DNA of 64,000 nucleotides, from the NCBI GenBank assembly GCA_023846275.1, contig JAIUJO010000158.1:1063528-1127527 (forward strand), in the 5' to 3' direction. This DNA is from Vanilla planifolia. Taxonomy: Eukaryota > Streptophyta > Magnoliopsida > Asparagales > Orchidaceae. Of this stretch, positions 1 through 13,460 are shown one piece after another. Under the pieces are notes generated by a model. The model was given only the letters and a program-made list of their open reading frames with translations, had not been told where the DNA came from and ran no database searches. How positions within the stretch are numbered: position 1 is the stretch's first letter; every line of letters begins with the position of its first letter. The translations under genes were made by a program, and so were the position numbers.

Positions 1-3000
1 AAATGCATACACAAACACACAAATGCATGCATATACACATGTATGCATACACACACATGCATAGACACATTCACACATGCATGTACTCATGTATACACAC
101 ATAGGCACATACACATACTCATACACACACACCCACACACAAGCATACACACATGTACACACGCTTGCACACACATGCATGTACATGCACATGCACATAA
201 ACACACACACACACACACCTACAAAAACACACACATACTCATGCACACACACATGCATATACACACACATACAAAGCCACATATATGCTCACTTATATGC
301 ACATATGCATAAATACATACACATGCATGCACACACATGCCTACAAAAATGCACATGCGCATGCATACATACACAAGCACACCCACACACACAAATATGT
401 ATTCATGCATGTGCATGATCACACATACACATGCATAGGAATGATGCACACATATACCTCTATAAACTCTAACAAATAAACACACACACATTAACTTGCA
501 CAAAACTTCACCCTTGCACACATGCATGCACACACACGCACATTTACACACACATGCTTGTGCACACACACGTGCACATGCCCACGCGCACATATACACA
601 CTCATGTTCACTCATATTTAGACATGCACACACACACACATACATACATATACTAGTACAAAAACATGTACACACACAAGCACACATGTATGCACACACA
701 CATTAACATAAAGGCACACACATGTTAATATATCCATATACACACACACTTACACTCACACACATAGAAACGAACACAAACATGAAAATACATAAATGCA
801 TCCACTCACACCAATGTGCCAGAGTGGTTACCCACACATGCATTCATATGCACACATACACGTGCACACCCACAAACACTCACATACACCCACACATGTG
901 GACACAAAAATGCAAGACACCAAGACATACACACACATGTTCTTGCATGCACATGTACATACACACGAACACACACATACATAGCAAAGCACATACACAT
1001 ATGTACACACTTGCATGCATACACATAGACCCCCACATACACACTCACATATATGCTCATACACACACGCACATACATGAAACATACACACACTTACAAA
1101 CTTAGACATACTTTCATGTGTATGTAGACGAACACTCAAAAGTACACACATGTATGTACACAACAACACACATGAATGCACACACACACACACAAAAAAA
1201 AAAGTATATACACAACAACTTGCATGCAACCAGACACAAAAGAACATAGGCACAAATGCATAGACATACACACAGACACTTGCATACACACATATGCATA
1301 CTTGCACACATAAAATGCACACACACACATGTGTGCATACACAAAGGCACAGGATCACTCACAAATACACACACGTAAATGCAATTGCACCTATACACAC
1401 ACACATGAATGGAAGGAAACACACCCACACATGCACACTCATGCATACGTACAAGCACAAATTTATACATGCAAACATACACACATGCCCACACCCACAT
1501 ACAACCACACACATGCATATACACACACATGCACATGCACACACCCACACATACCCATACACAAACACACAATCACACACATAGAACACAAGCACTCACA
1601 CACACATGCACTCACATGGATAGACAAGTAGAAGTGTAGATGCATGCACAAATACATGCACAGACTCATGTAATTGCATGCACCTACATGCACACACATG
1701 TATGCAAACACACAACCACACACATGTATGCATGCACATAGACATGCACACACACATAGACAAATACACACAAACTAACTCATGCATGCATAGAAACACA
1801 TGCACCTATGCAAGTAAAAGAACATAAGCGCATCTACGCACACGTGTGTGTACGTACATGCTTACACACAAACACACACACATACAATCATAACACAAAG
1901 ACATGCACACACACCTTCGAACAAATACACACAAACATAGGCACACTCACACACCCATGCACGGACACACATACACACCGATGCACACACACAGGCACAA
2001 ATATGCACATAAGTACACACACATTCAAACATACATGCTTGAACATGTAGACACACATATGTACACTCATACACACATATGCAAAAGAACATAAACACCT
2101 ACAAACTCAAAAAAATACACACGTACACACACATATACACACAAATGTGTGCACATATTAAAATGCACAAACACATGCACACGCATACTTGCACAAACAT
2201 GCACAAAAATACACACTATGTAGGCACACACATGCGTACACACGTGCATACATTCATGAGCTAATACACACTCACGCAAAGACATACACATGCAAACACA
2301 TGCACATACATGCACACACCCACACTCACACACACATGCACAAACATACACACACTTGAACAAAAACAAATGAATCCACACACACACATGCATCAGTGAG
2401 CATAGACTCATACATTCATGCACACACCTACAGATGCACACATAAACACTCACACACCTACTACATGAACATTTAAGAACATGCAAGGAACAACTCACAC
2501 ACACATGCATGTGTATGCATATACATACATATGCATGCACATACACACATACCTAAAGGCATACACACATGGACACACACATGAAGACAAACATTTCTCC
2601 ACATACACACACATGCATACACATTCACAAGCGCACACTTGCGAACCCAAACACACGTACCCACACATACAAAGATACACATGCATGCATATATGCACAT
2701 GCCTACAAACACACACAAAAATACATACACATGTGTGTGTGCAATAGCATGCATTTGCATGCACTCACACACTCACAGATACACAAACACACACATGCAC
2801 ACACATGAGAACAATCACACATATGCATAAGCACACATATGAAACCAAACACACAAGCACACATGCACATTTGCACAAATGTTCACAACACACACAACCC
2901 ACACATATGCACATGCATGCATGCATAACACAAACAAATTTGAAGACATATGTACTTCCACACGCATGCACACTCACAAAAATGAACAAATACAAGCATG

Positions 3001-3819
3001 TACACATGCACACACATGCATACATAACTGCACATGCACATACACAAATACACACATGCATATGCACTCATACAAATGCACACCTACACAAATAGCCACA
3101 CACTTGAGCACACACATGCACAAAAGAGTGAATGCAAAAATACTCACATGCACGCACCATGCACCTGTACAGGCATAGATGTACACATGCACGTGCACAC
3201 ACACAAACACCCACTCACATTAAACCACACAAGCTTGCACACACACATGCACACACTTGTACATACATACTCATATGTACAAACACATGCACACACACAC
3301 ATACACACAAATACACACATGCACACATGCACACATAAAACACAATCACTCACACATGCACATGAATGGGCACACACAAATGTTGATGCACAAGCAAACA
3401 CATATGCATACTCATACAATCACACACACATGGACGCATGCACACAACCACACAAGCACTTCTATACATTTAGAGACACATGAAAATAAACAAACACACA
3501 CATGCATAGGAACACATGTATTTTTGCATGCAAATAAACACATGCATAGCTACACACACGTGCATGCATGCACAAGCAAACAAATAAAAATACACAACGA
3601 ACAAGAAGACACTTGCACACATACATTTGCGCACACACCCACGAAAACATGCTTCCACTCAAGTACATACATAATCACACATGCATTGACACACACTTAC
3701 ACACATTCATAAATGTGTGCATGGATACAAAGACACATATACACATGCATGCAAACACAAGCATAGGCATGTACACACAAGCACACATGGATGCACACAT
3801 ACACAAACATGTACACACA

Positions 3820-6800
3820 CTCATGCATGCATACATGCACACACTTATGCACACACATGAACACACACACACCTGCTCATATGCATACCCATGCCTAAAC
3901 ATATGAACATGCACACATATTCACACAACATGCATGCACAAATGTGGACACAAACACACACTCACAAACACACACTGGTGCATAAGCATAGCATATAGAT
4001 GCACTTCTATAAATAGATGTGCACACACACACACATGGGTACACGAGCACATGCTGACACACACATTCATACTTTCACAAACAAACATATGTATGCACAT
4101 GCACACACATGCACATGTGCACACACACAGGGATACATTCATCTATAGACATATGTACACACCCATGCATGAACACATACACACGCATGCAAGCACAAAA
4201 ACGCATAAGTGAACATGCACACCCAAATGAACACACACGCATACCCAAATACACACATGTGCATGTAGTTAAACACACAAGCATGTACACACATACACCC
4301 ACATATACATACACACACACACCCACACACTCAAACATGCACACATTTTTTCATGAGCACACATATTCACACATGTATAGACATGCACACACATACCCAC
4401 ACACACATGTACATACATGCTTGTTACATATGAAAACAAAAACAAACCCACACATACCCGTACCCACATACACATGCATTCACACAACATCGACATATGC
4501 ACATATACACACACATTCACACAGGCATGTACACAACTGCACATATATTTTGTGCACACACATGCACACACACACATGCCCTCACACACAAGCAAATACA
4601 TGAACATACCTCTCACATAAGAAAACACTTGCACACGTACATGTACACACACATGCATGCATGTAAAAACATAAACACAAACACAAACTCACCCAAATGT
4701 ACACTAACACACAGAGCATGCACACATGCACACTCACACAAACACATGCAAATGTAGTCACACACAAACATAAACACATGTAGCCACACACACACATTAA
4801 TGAATAAGAACATCATAGAGAAGCACAACTACAAAATAATGTGCCCACACACACACGTAGGCCTACAAGTGTTGACACACACATTCATACTTACACAAAA
4901 AAAATATGCATGCACATGCACATGTACGCATGTACACACATAGGGATACACTCATCTATAGACATATGTACACACCCATGCATGCATGCATGCACAAATT
5001 TACATGAGTGAACATGCACGTCCACACTAACACACACACACACTCAAATACACACATGTGCATGTAGTTAGACACAAATGCATGCACACACACACACACA
5101 CACCCACACACTCAAACATGCACACATGTGTTCATGTGCACACATATTCGCACATGTATGAACATGCACACACACACACACTTACAAACACACATGTCCA
5201 CACACACATGCACAAACATTCTTGTTACATATGAAAACACATACAAACCCACACACGCCCATATACACATACATTCACACAACATAGATACATGCACACA
5301 TACATACACACACACACATTCACACATGCACATACACAACCACACATACATGTTGTGCAAACACATGCACATGCACACATACATGCGTTCACACACACAA
5401 ATATGCATGCACACACCACTCACACAAGAATATGCTTACACACGTACATGTACACACACATGCATACATGAAAAAAACAAACACATACACAAACACATAT
5501 GCACATATACTAACCCACACAACATGCACACATGCACACACACAAACACATGCACAAGTAGTGACACACACACACTGGTGCATAAGCACATCATATAGAT
5601 GCACACTTACAAAAAAATGTGTGCACACACACACACACCTACACATGCACATATTGACACACACACTCATAATTACATGCACAAACATATACATGCAGAA
5701 GTGCACACATGCACACAAGCACACACACAGGGATACACTCATGTATAGACATATGTACACACCCATGCAACATACATACACATTCATGCATGCACACACA
5801 CATGAGTGAACATGCACACCCACACTAACACACACACACAGCAAACTATACACATGTGCATGTAGTTAGACACACATACATGCACACACACACACACATG
5901 TACACATAGATGTAAACACCCACACACTCAAACATGCACACATTTGTGCATGTGCACACATATTCACACACGTATGAACATGCACATGCACATAGTTACA
6001 AACCTACACACACATGCACATACATGCTTATTGTGTATGAAAACACACACAAACCTACACACACAAACCCACATACACATGCATTCACACAATTCTGACA
6101 TATGCACACACACACACACACACATGCTCACACATGCACAAACACAACCACACATACATTTTGTGCACACAAATGCACACACATACATGCACTCATACAC
6201 ACACATTTGCATGCACACACCACTCAAATAAGAACATGCTTGCACACGTACACACACATGCACACATGTAGAAACATGTATAGATACTCATGTATGCATA
6301 CATGCACATACTTTTGCACACATGTGAACACACACACACATGCTCATATGCATATCCAAGAACAAACATATGCACGTGCCCACATATTCACTTATTCACA
6401 CAATGTATAGGCACACATATTGACACACACACACACACACTAGTGCATAAGCACAACATACAGACATACCTACAAACACATGTGTGCGTGCACACACATA
6501 CATATGTACACATACACATGTTGACAGCACATTCATACTTACATGGACAAACATTTGCATGGACATGCACACACATGCAAATGTGCACACACATAGGGAT
6601 ACACTCATGTATAGACCCATGCATGCACACACACATGCACACATGCACACACACGCATGAGTGAACATGCACACCCATACGAGCACACACACACACATAT
6701 ACACACCCAAATACACACATGTTTGTGCAGTTAAACACATATGCATAGACACACATGCATGCACACACACACACACATCCATACATGCACAAACACACAC

Positions 6801-6968
6801 ACACACACACACTTAAACATGCACACATATTCACACATGTATGAACATTTACACATCTTCACACATGTATGAACATGTACACACACACTTACAAACACAC
6901 TTGCGCACACACTCACATGTACAAACATGCTTGTTACATATGAAAACACACACAAACCCACACACTTA
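3820..6968. repeat. Higher-order tandem repeat, unit about 0.8-0.9 kb
   Basis: Rare landmark words recur in the same order. GGGATACAYTCAT followed by a CTATAGACATATG-like string occurs at 4,130, 4,943, 5,730 and 6,596 (spacings 813, 787, 866). TTGTTACATATGAAAAC or a variant occurs at 4,421, 5,222, 6,028 and 6,931 (801, 806, 903). GTGCATAAGCA occurs at 3,978, 5,578 and 6,443, with a decayed version near 4,800. A longer segment with CTCATATGCATA at about 3,870 and 6,345 is absent or reduced in the two middle units, so units vary by internal deletion. This shows local amplification of kilobase units on top of the simple-sequence background. The last unit is cut off by the polarity switch. Confidence 0.8.
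6831..6886. repeat. 28-bp tandem duplication
   Basis: The 18-mer TCACACATGTATGAACAT occurs at 6,831 and again at 6,859, giving a 28-bp period over two copies. The other three units of the 0.8-kb repeat have only one copy here, so it arose in the last unit. Confidence 0.8.
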
Positions 6969-6990
6969 AATATGCTTGTTACATTCGTAT
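6969..6990. other. Polarity switch 1, CA to TG
   Basis: The CA-rich strand ends and a TG-rich strand begins within about 20 bp. Just before the switch the 13-mer ATGCTTGTTACAT, normally once per 0.8-kb unit, occurs at both 6,927-6,939 and 6,972-6,984, 45 bp apart. A short (TA)n run, TATATATAT, follows. No fold-back palindrome is visible across the point. Confidence 0.85.
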
Positions 6991-9900
6991 ATATATGTGT
7001 GTGCATTCATGTGTATAATTGTGCATGTGTGCAAGCACATGTTCTTGTGTATGCAAGCATGCATGTTGTTGTGTTTCGGCATGTTTGTGTGCATGTATGT
7101 GGTTGTGTGTGTGTGTGCATGCATGTGTGTGTGTGCTTGCATGTGTGTACTTGTGTGTGCGTGCATGTCAATGTAGTGGTTATGTTTGTAAGGACATGTG
7201 GCTGTGCTTTCTTGTAAATGAGTGTGCCTATGCATGTGATTGTTTGTGTGTGTGCATGTGTGTGCATGGGTACTCATGTGTGTGTGTAGTTGCATAAGTG
7301 CACATTTTTGTGTGTTTACACCTATGGACATGTGTATGTGTTCATGTGCATATGCTTGTGTGTGTACTTTCTTGCATGTATGTGTGTGTGGTTTTGTATT
7401 TATTTGAGTTTGTGTAAATGTGTATAGTGTCTGTGCTTATGTGTGTTAATGTGTGTGTGTGTGGTCTATTGTGTGTATGTGAGTGTGCATGTGCATGTGT
7501 TCACATCTATGCACGTATGCGTGTGTAAGTGGGTGTGTGTTTGCAAGCCTACGTGTGTAAGATTGTGCATGGTTTTGTTGGTGTGTGTGTGCATGTGTGT
7601 GGATATGTGCTCGTGTGCATGTGTGTATGCATATGCAAGTGCGTGTACTCATTTGTGTGTAGGAATGCTTATGCATGCTTGTCTTCTTGTGTGCTCTCAT
7701 GTCTTTGTGTGCATGTGCAGATACATGTCTACATGTGTATGTCTGTGTGTAGGTAAGTGCCTATGTGTGTGTGGGTTTATGTGTGTGCATTATTGTGTGT
7801 GTATTTGCGTGTGTGTGTGTGTATGTGAGTGTATGGGTGTGACATGTTTGTAAGTTAGCGTGTGCATAGATGTGTGTACATGTGCACACATGTGTATGTG
7901 TATGTTTTTGCATGTGTGGTTGTGTGCATGAGTAGGGGTGTGTGTGTGTGTGTGAATGGTTGTTAATGTGTGTAGGTGTGTGTGCATGTGTATGTACATT
8001 TGTACTTGCTTGTGTGTATGTGTGTATGTGTGTGTGTGCATACATGTGTGTGCATTTATGTGCATGGTGTTTGTGCATGTAAGCATGTCTAGGTTAATGC
8101 ATGTGGGTGTGTGCAAAAGTGAGTGCTTGCATGCTTATAATTCTGTCTATGTGTGTGTTAATGTGCTTTGTATCTTGTGTGTGTTAGTAAGTGTGTTTTC
8201 CTTTGTCCATGTGTGTATGTTTATGTGCACATTCCTATGGGTACACATGTCAGTGTATGAGTGTGTATGCATGTTTATGCATGAGTGTGTTCATGTGCTT
8301 CATCTACATGCATGTGCACTTTTGTGTGTTTGAGTGCATGTGTCTATGTGTGCATGTGTATGTATGACTGTGTACAAGTGTGTGTCTACATATGAGTGTG
8401 TGTGCATGAGTGTGATTATGTGTTCACATGCATGTGTGAACATAGGCATTCCTATGTGTATTTGTATGTATGCATGTGTGTGCACATGTGTCTTCATCAT
8501 TGTGCTCATGTGTGCACATTTTTGTGTATGTGTACATGAGATTAAGAATACAAATATTTATGTGTCTATATTTGTTTAGAGGTAAGTGTGTGTGTGTGTG
8601 TGCATGTTTTTGTGCGTACATGCATGTGTATGTATGTGTGTTTATTTATGTGTGCTTGTGTGTAGCTTTCTACATGTGTGCTTGTTTGTGTGAATGTTTG
8701 TAGGTGTGTATGTATGTACATGTGCACGTGTGTGTTTGCATGTCTGCAATGTGTGTGTGTATGCATGTATGCAAGCATGCAAATGTTTTCATTCACGTGC
8801 TTACTTGTATGTGCTTATTTATGTGTTGTGCATGATTTGTGAGAATGTTTGCATGTGTGCATGTGTGTGCATGTGGACATGTAATTATGTGTGTATGCAT
8901 GCATTCATGTGTGTTTGCATATATTCTTGTGTGTCTCTATGTGCATGTATGTTCTTGTGTGTGTGTGTTTACACATACACTTGTGTGCGTCTGAGTGTGG
9001 GTGCATGTTTATGTGAGTGTATGTGTGTGTGTGTCTGAGTACAAGTGCATGTTTAAGTGCATATGTGAGTTTATGTGAATGTGTACGTAACTCCATGTGT
9101 ATGTGCATATGGGTGCGAGAGGTGTGTTTGTTGGTGTGTGTGTGTGTGTGTACGTGTTTGTGCGCTTGTGTTCATGGGTACATATGCTTGTGTGTGCATG
9201 GCTTTGAGTGCATGCATGCATGCAAGTTTATGTGGACATGTCTGTGCTTGTGCATGTGTGAATGTGCATGTGTGCATGCATGTGTGTGTGTATATTTGAG
9301 CATGAGTGTGTGCATGCATGTGTGTATATTTGAGTATGTTTGTGCGTGTGAGTGCTTGTGCATGTGTGCGCGCGTGTGCATGTGTCTATATCAGTTTGTG
9401 TGTGTGCATGTGCATGTATTTATCTTAGTGCATGTATGTGAATGATGGTCTGTTTTTCAGTGTGTGCATACATATGAGTGAGTGTGTGTCTACGCACATA
9501 TGCACATGTGCACTTTCATGCACGTTTGTTTGTAAATGCATGTGCATGTGTTTGCATTTGTTTGTATGATGTTGTGAGTTCATGTGGGTGTGCATCACAT
9601 TTGTGTGTGTGCATATTGATGTGTGTGTGTGTGTCAACATGTGTGCATGTGTCCAAGCATGTGTGTGTGTGTATATGAGTGCATGTCATTATGTGTGCAT
9701 GTGTGTACCTATGCATGGTTGTATGTGTGCTTGCATATGTGTATGTGTGTGTGCTCCTGTGAGCATGTTTGAATGTGTATACAAGTGTATGTTTTTGCAC
9801 AGGAATTTATGTGCATGTGTTTGTATGTGTATGTGAATGTTTGTCTATATATATGTATCTATGTGTCTAGGAGTGTGCATGTGTACATGTGTGTATACTT

Positions 9901-11502
9901 GCATATGCATGCACGTGTGTGCATGTGAGTGTGTGTCTATATGCTTATGCACATCCATGCGTGATTGTAGGTTTGTGTGTGCATACATGTCAATGTCTAT
10001 GCTTTGCATTGGTTCATGTCTGTGTGTGCCTATGTGTGTGCGTATGTGTGAGATCATGTGTGTTTTTGCATCTATACCTATATGCATGTGTTTATGCGTG
10101 CATATATGTATGTATGTATATATGTTTGTGAGTGCATATGTGTTTGTGTACATGCATGTGTGTGTGTGGTTGTGTTGGTCGTTTGTGCAGGTTTACATGC
10201 ATTTCTATATTTGCATGGGTGTTTGTACATGTGTGCTTGTGTTTGTGTGTGTACAAATACATTTATGTCCATTTCTATTAATGTTTCAATGTGTGCATGT
10301 GCATATATGTGTGGTATATTTTTGTTATTACATGTGTCTTTATGTGTGTTTTTGATATGGGTGTGGGTCTATGTGTGTGCATGAGTGTGTGTGCAAGAAC
10401 ACATATGTTTTTCTATATGAATGCATGCATGTGCATATTTGCATATGAATGTGTGTGAATGTTTGGGTGCATGTGTGCATGCACATGTGTTGATGTGCAT
10501 TTTTTTATGTGTGCATGCTTGGCCATGTGTTTGGATGCGTGTATCTACATGTCTATGTATATGCAAGTCTATGAGCCTATATGTATGTGTTCTTGTACAT
10601 TTGAGTGTGTGTGCATGTGTGTGTGTGTGTGTACTTGTGCTTGTGCATGTTTGTGTATTTGTGTACATCTGCATGTCTGTGTGTGGGAGTGCATGTGCAT
10701 GAATGTTCTTTTGTGTGTTAGTGTAGCTATATGCTTGTGTGTATATGTGTGTCTGTGTGTACGTGTGCATATGTGCATGCATGTGTGGTTAAGTGTGTGT
10801 GTGTGCTCACATCAGTATATATGTGTCTATGCAAGGGTGGGTATTTGTGCTTGTTTATCAATGTATGTGTGTATGTGTGTATGTGTATGTTGTTGTGTGA
10901 GTGTGTGAATGTGAGTGCACATGCATGTGTTTGTGTGCATTTGTGTTTGTGTGTGTATGTGTTCCTGTGTGTGTGGATGCATGCAAGTGTTTCTTTATGT
11001 GTGCATGTATATGTGTTTACATGTGTACTTGCATGTGGATGTGTGTATGAATAAGATTGTTTGTGTTTGTGTGCAAGTGTTTGTGTGAGTGCACTTGCAA
11101 GTTTATTTTTGCATGTGTGTGCACAATGTTTTGCATGTGTAGGTGTGTACATGGGTGAGTCTATATGGGTGTAGATGTGTGTGTCTATGTACGTGTGTGC
11201 ATGTGTGTTCTTGGGTGTGTACGTGTGGGTTCGTGCATGTGCATGCAATCATGTGTCTGAGTGGGTTGGTGTGTGCATGTGTGCATGTGTTTGTGTGTGT
11301 GTGAATGTGTACATGTGTGTCATCATCTACATGTACATGTGAGCATGTGTGTGTGTGTGCTTGTATGTGTTTATGTGTGTGCCTATATGTAGGCATGTGT
11401 GTCAATGTGCATGTTGTGCTTGCATGTGTTCATATTTTTACATGTTTGCATGTGTGGGTGTGTTTATTTGTGTGTGTGCATGTGCATGTATGTTTGTACA
11501 TA

Positions 11503-11777
11503 CATTTGCATGTGTCTATATGTGTATATGTGTGTGTGAGCATGTGTGCACGTGTACATGCACGAGTGTGGGTGCATGTGCACAGGTGTTCAACTGAGAA
11601 CACGTTATGAGTTGCGAGTGTGTGCCCAAGTGTGTATGTGTGTACTTGCATACGTGTGTGTGCAACTGTGCATGTGTGTGAGTGTGTGTGTGCATGCATG
11701 TGTTTGTATATATATGTGTATGTGTCTGTTGGCTTGCATGTGTTTGTATATGCATTTGCATGTCTATATGTCCATGT
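11503..11777 (+). repeat. Left arm of a 275-bp inverted duplication
   Basis: This stretch is the reverse complement of 13,186-13,460. A core of 39 bases (11,596-11,634) containing ACGTTATGAGTTGCGAGTG matches 13,327-13,365 without a mismatch. Both ends also match: CATTTGCATGTGTCTATATG at 11,503 pairs with 13,441-13,460, and GTCTATATGTCCATG near 11,761 pairs with 13,188 onward. The core is distinctive because it is far from simple TG repeat. Arms are of equal length and about 1.4 kb apart. Confidence 0.92.
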
Positions 11778-13185
11778 GTTTTTGTTCAAGGGTTTCTGTC
11801 ATTGTGTCTACATGCGTGTGCATGTGTGTGTCTATGCTTTAGTTTATTTGCATATGGGTGTGTGCATGTTTAAAGATATGTATGGTTGTGTGCATGTATT
11901 TGTGAATGCACATGTATGAGTGTGCTTTTGTAAGTGTGGGTGCATGCATGAGTGCATGTATGCATGCACTCATATGCATGAGTCCATGTCTATGTGTTTG
12001 TACATTTGTTTTGGAGTTAGTGTGTGCTTGTGTAGTGCTTGTGCATGCACTTGTGCATGCATTTTTGCATGTGTGCACGTGTTTATTTGTGGGTGTACCT
12101 ATGAACAAGTGTGCATGTGTACACATATTTGTGTGTGTGTGTGAATGCGTGTCTATGTGTGCACGCTCATGTATGTGTGTGTTTGTATGTGTTGCTTATG
12201 TGTGTACGCATGTGTGCACATGTATGTGTGTATATATGTGTGTGTTTGCTTATGTGTGTCTTTGCATGTGTGTACTTGTGCAAGTGTGTGTGTACCTATG
12301 CGAGTATGTGCGTGATGGAGTTTGTCTGTTGTGTATTTGTATGTGTGTGCATGGCATGTGTGTGTGTGTGCATGTGCGTGTGCATGGGGGGTGCAAATGT
12401 GCATGTGTTAGTAGGTTCACATGTATAATTTCATGTGTATGTGTGTGTGTCTACATGAGTGGTTGTGTGAATGCTTGTGCATGTGCATGTGTTAGTGTGA
12501 GTGTGCATGTGTGTGTATGTGTATGTGCACATGTTGATGCATGTGTGTATTTTGTGCTTGTGTGTGTGTGCATTCTTGTGTGCATTCATGTGTGTGCATG
12601 CTTATGTATTTAAGTGTGTGCATGTGTGAGCCTATGTGCAGATGTGTATGTGCATGTGTGCATCAGTTATTGCAGGTTTGTGTGTGTTTATGCATGAGTG
12701 TGCATCTGTGTATGCATTTATGTGATGTGTATGTCTACATCCATATGCACGCATTTGTGAATACCTATGTGAGAGTGTAAGTGAATGTGTCTATGTGTGT
12801 GCATGCGTTTGAGTGTGTGTTTGTTCATGTGCATTTACATGGTATGTTCATACTTATGCATGGGTATATATGCATTTGTGTGTGTGTGAGTTTGTGCATA
12901 AGTGCACATGTACATGTCTGTCTGTGCGTATGCATGGGTGTGCATGCGATTACATGTGTGAGTGCTTATGTGTCCACATGTGTCTATTTTTTGTGTGTGC
13001 CTATGCACTTCAATATTTGTGTTGCATGTGTTGGCATGCTTATTAATTCTTGTGTGCATGTGTCAAAATTTGTGTGTTTATGTAAGTGTTTTCATTTGCA
13101 TGTGTTCATGTGTGCATGTGCATAAGTGTTTGTGTGTTTCCATGCATGTGCTTGAATGGGTGTGTGTAGGAGTGTCAGTGCAAAT

Positions 13186-13460
13186 ACATGGACACATAGA
13201 CATGCAAATGCATATGCAAACACATGCAAGCCAATAGACACATACACATATATGCACACACACATGCATGCACACACACACTCACACACATGCACACTTG
13301 CACACACACGTATGCAAACACACACACACACTTGGGCACACACTCGCAACTCATAACGTGTTCTCACACGAACACTTGTTCACATGCACCCACACTAGTG
13401 CATGTACATGTGCACACATGCTCACACACACACATATACACATATAGACACATGCAAATG
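13186..13460 (-). repeat. Right arm of the 275-bp inverted duplication (CA-polarity island in TG block)
   Basis: A 275-bp island of CA polarity sits inside a TG block with abrupt edges on both sides. It is an inverted copy of 11,503-11,777, including a perfect 39-base core. Because the donor is still present in the array, this is an inverted copy inserted here (or a copy followed by inversion), not a simple in-place flip. The right edge reads CATGCAAATGCATG, a short quasi-palindrome at the switch. Confidence 0.92.

Larger units (their letters stand above)
1..6968. repeat. CA-polarity block 1 of the degenerate (CA)n/(TG)n satellite
   Basis: The given strand is a continuous run of ACAC, ACATGCAC, CATAC and similar words. 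C and A dominate and G+T appear mostly as ATG, TGC or TATG. Most departures from pure (CA)n are transitions (C to T, A to G), so purine-pyrimidine alternation is largely kept. The first ~3.8 kb has no longer period I could establish by eye; the rest carries a ~0.8-kb higher-order repeat (separate entry). No gene is present. Reading frames are His/Thr-rich in one direction and Cys/Val-rich in the other, as expected of this composition. The block starts before the window and ends at a sharp polarity switch near 6,970. Confidence 0.95.

Noticed and set aside
1-6968. CRISPR array or other regularly spaced repeat-spacer system
   Set aside because: Short repeated words are everywhere, but there are no conserved repeats of fixed length with unique spacers and no cas-like genes.
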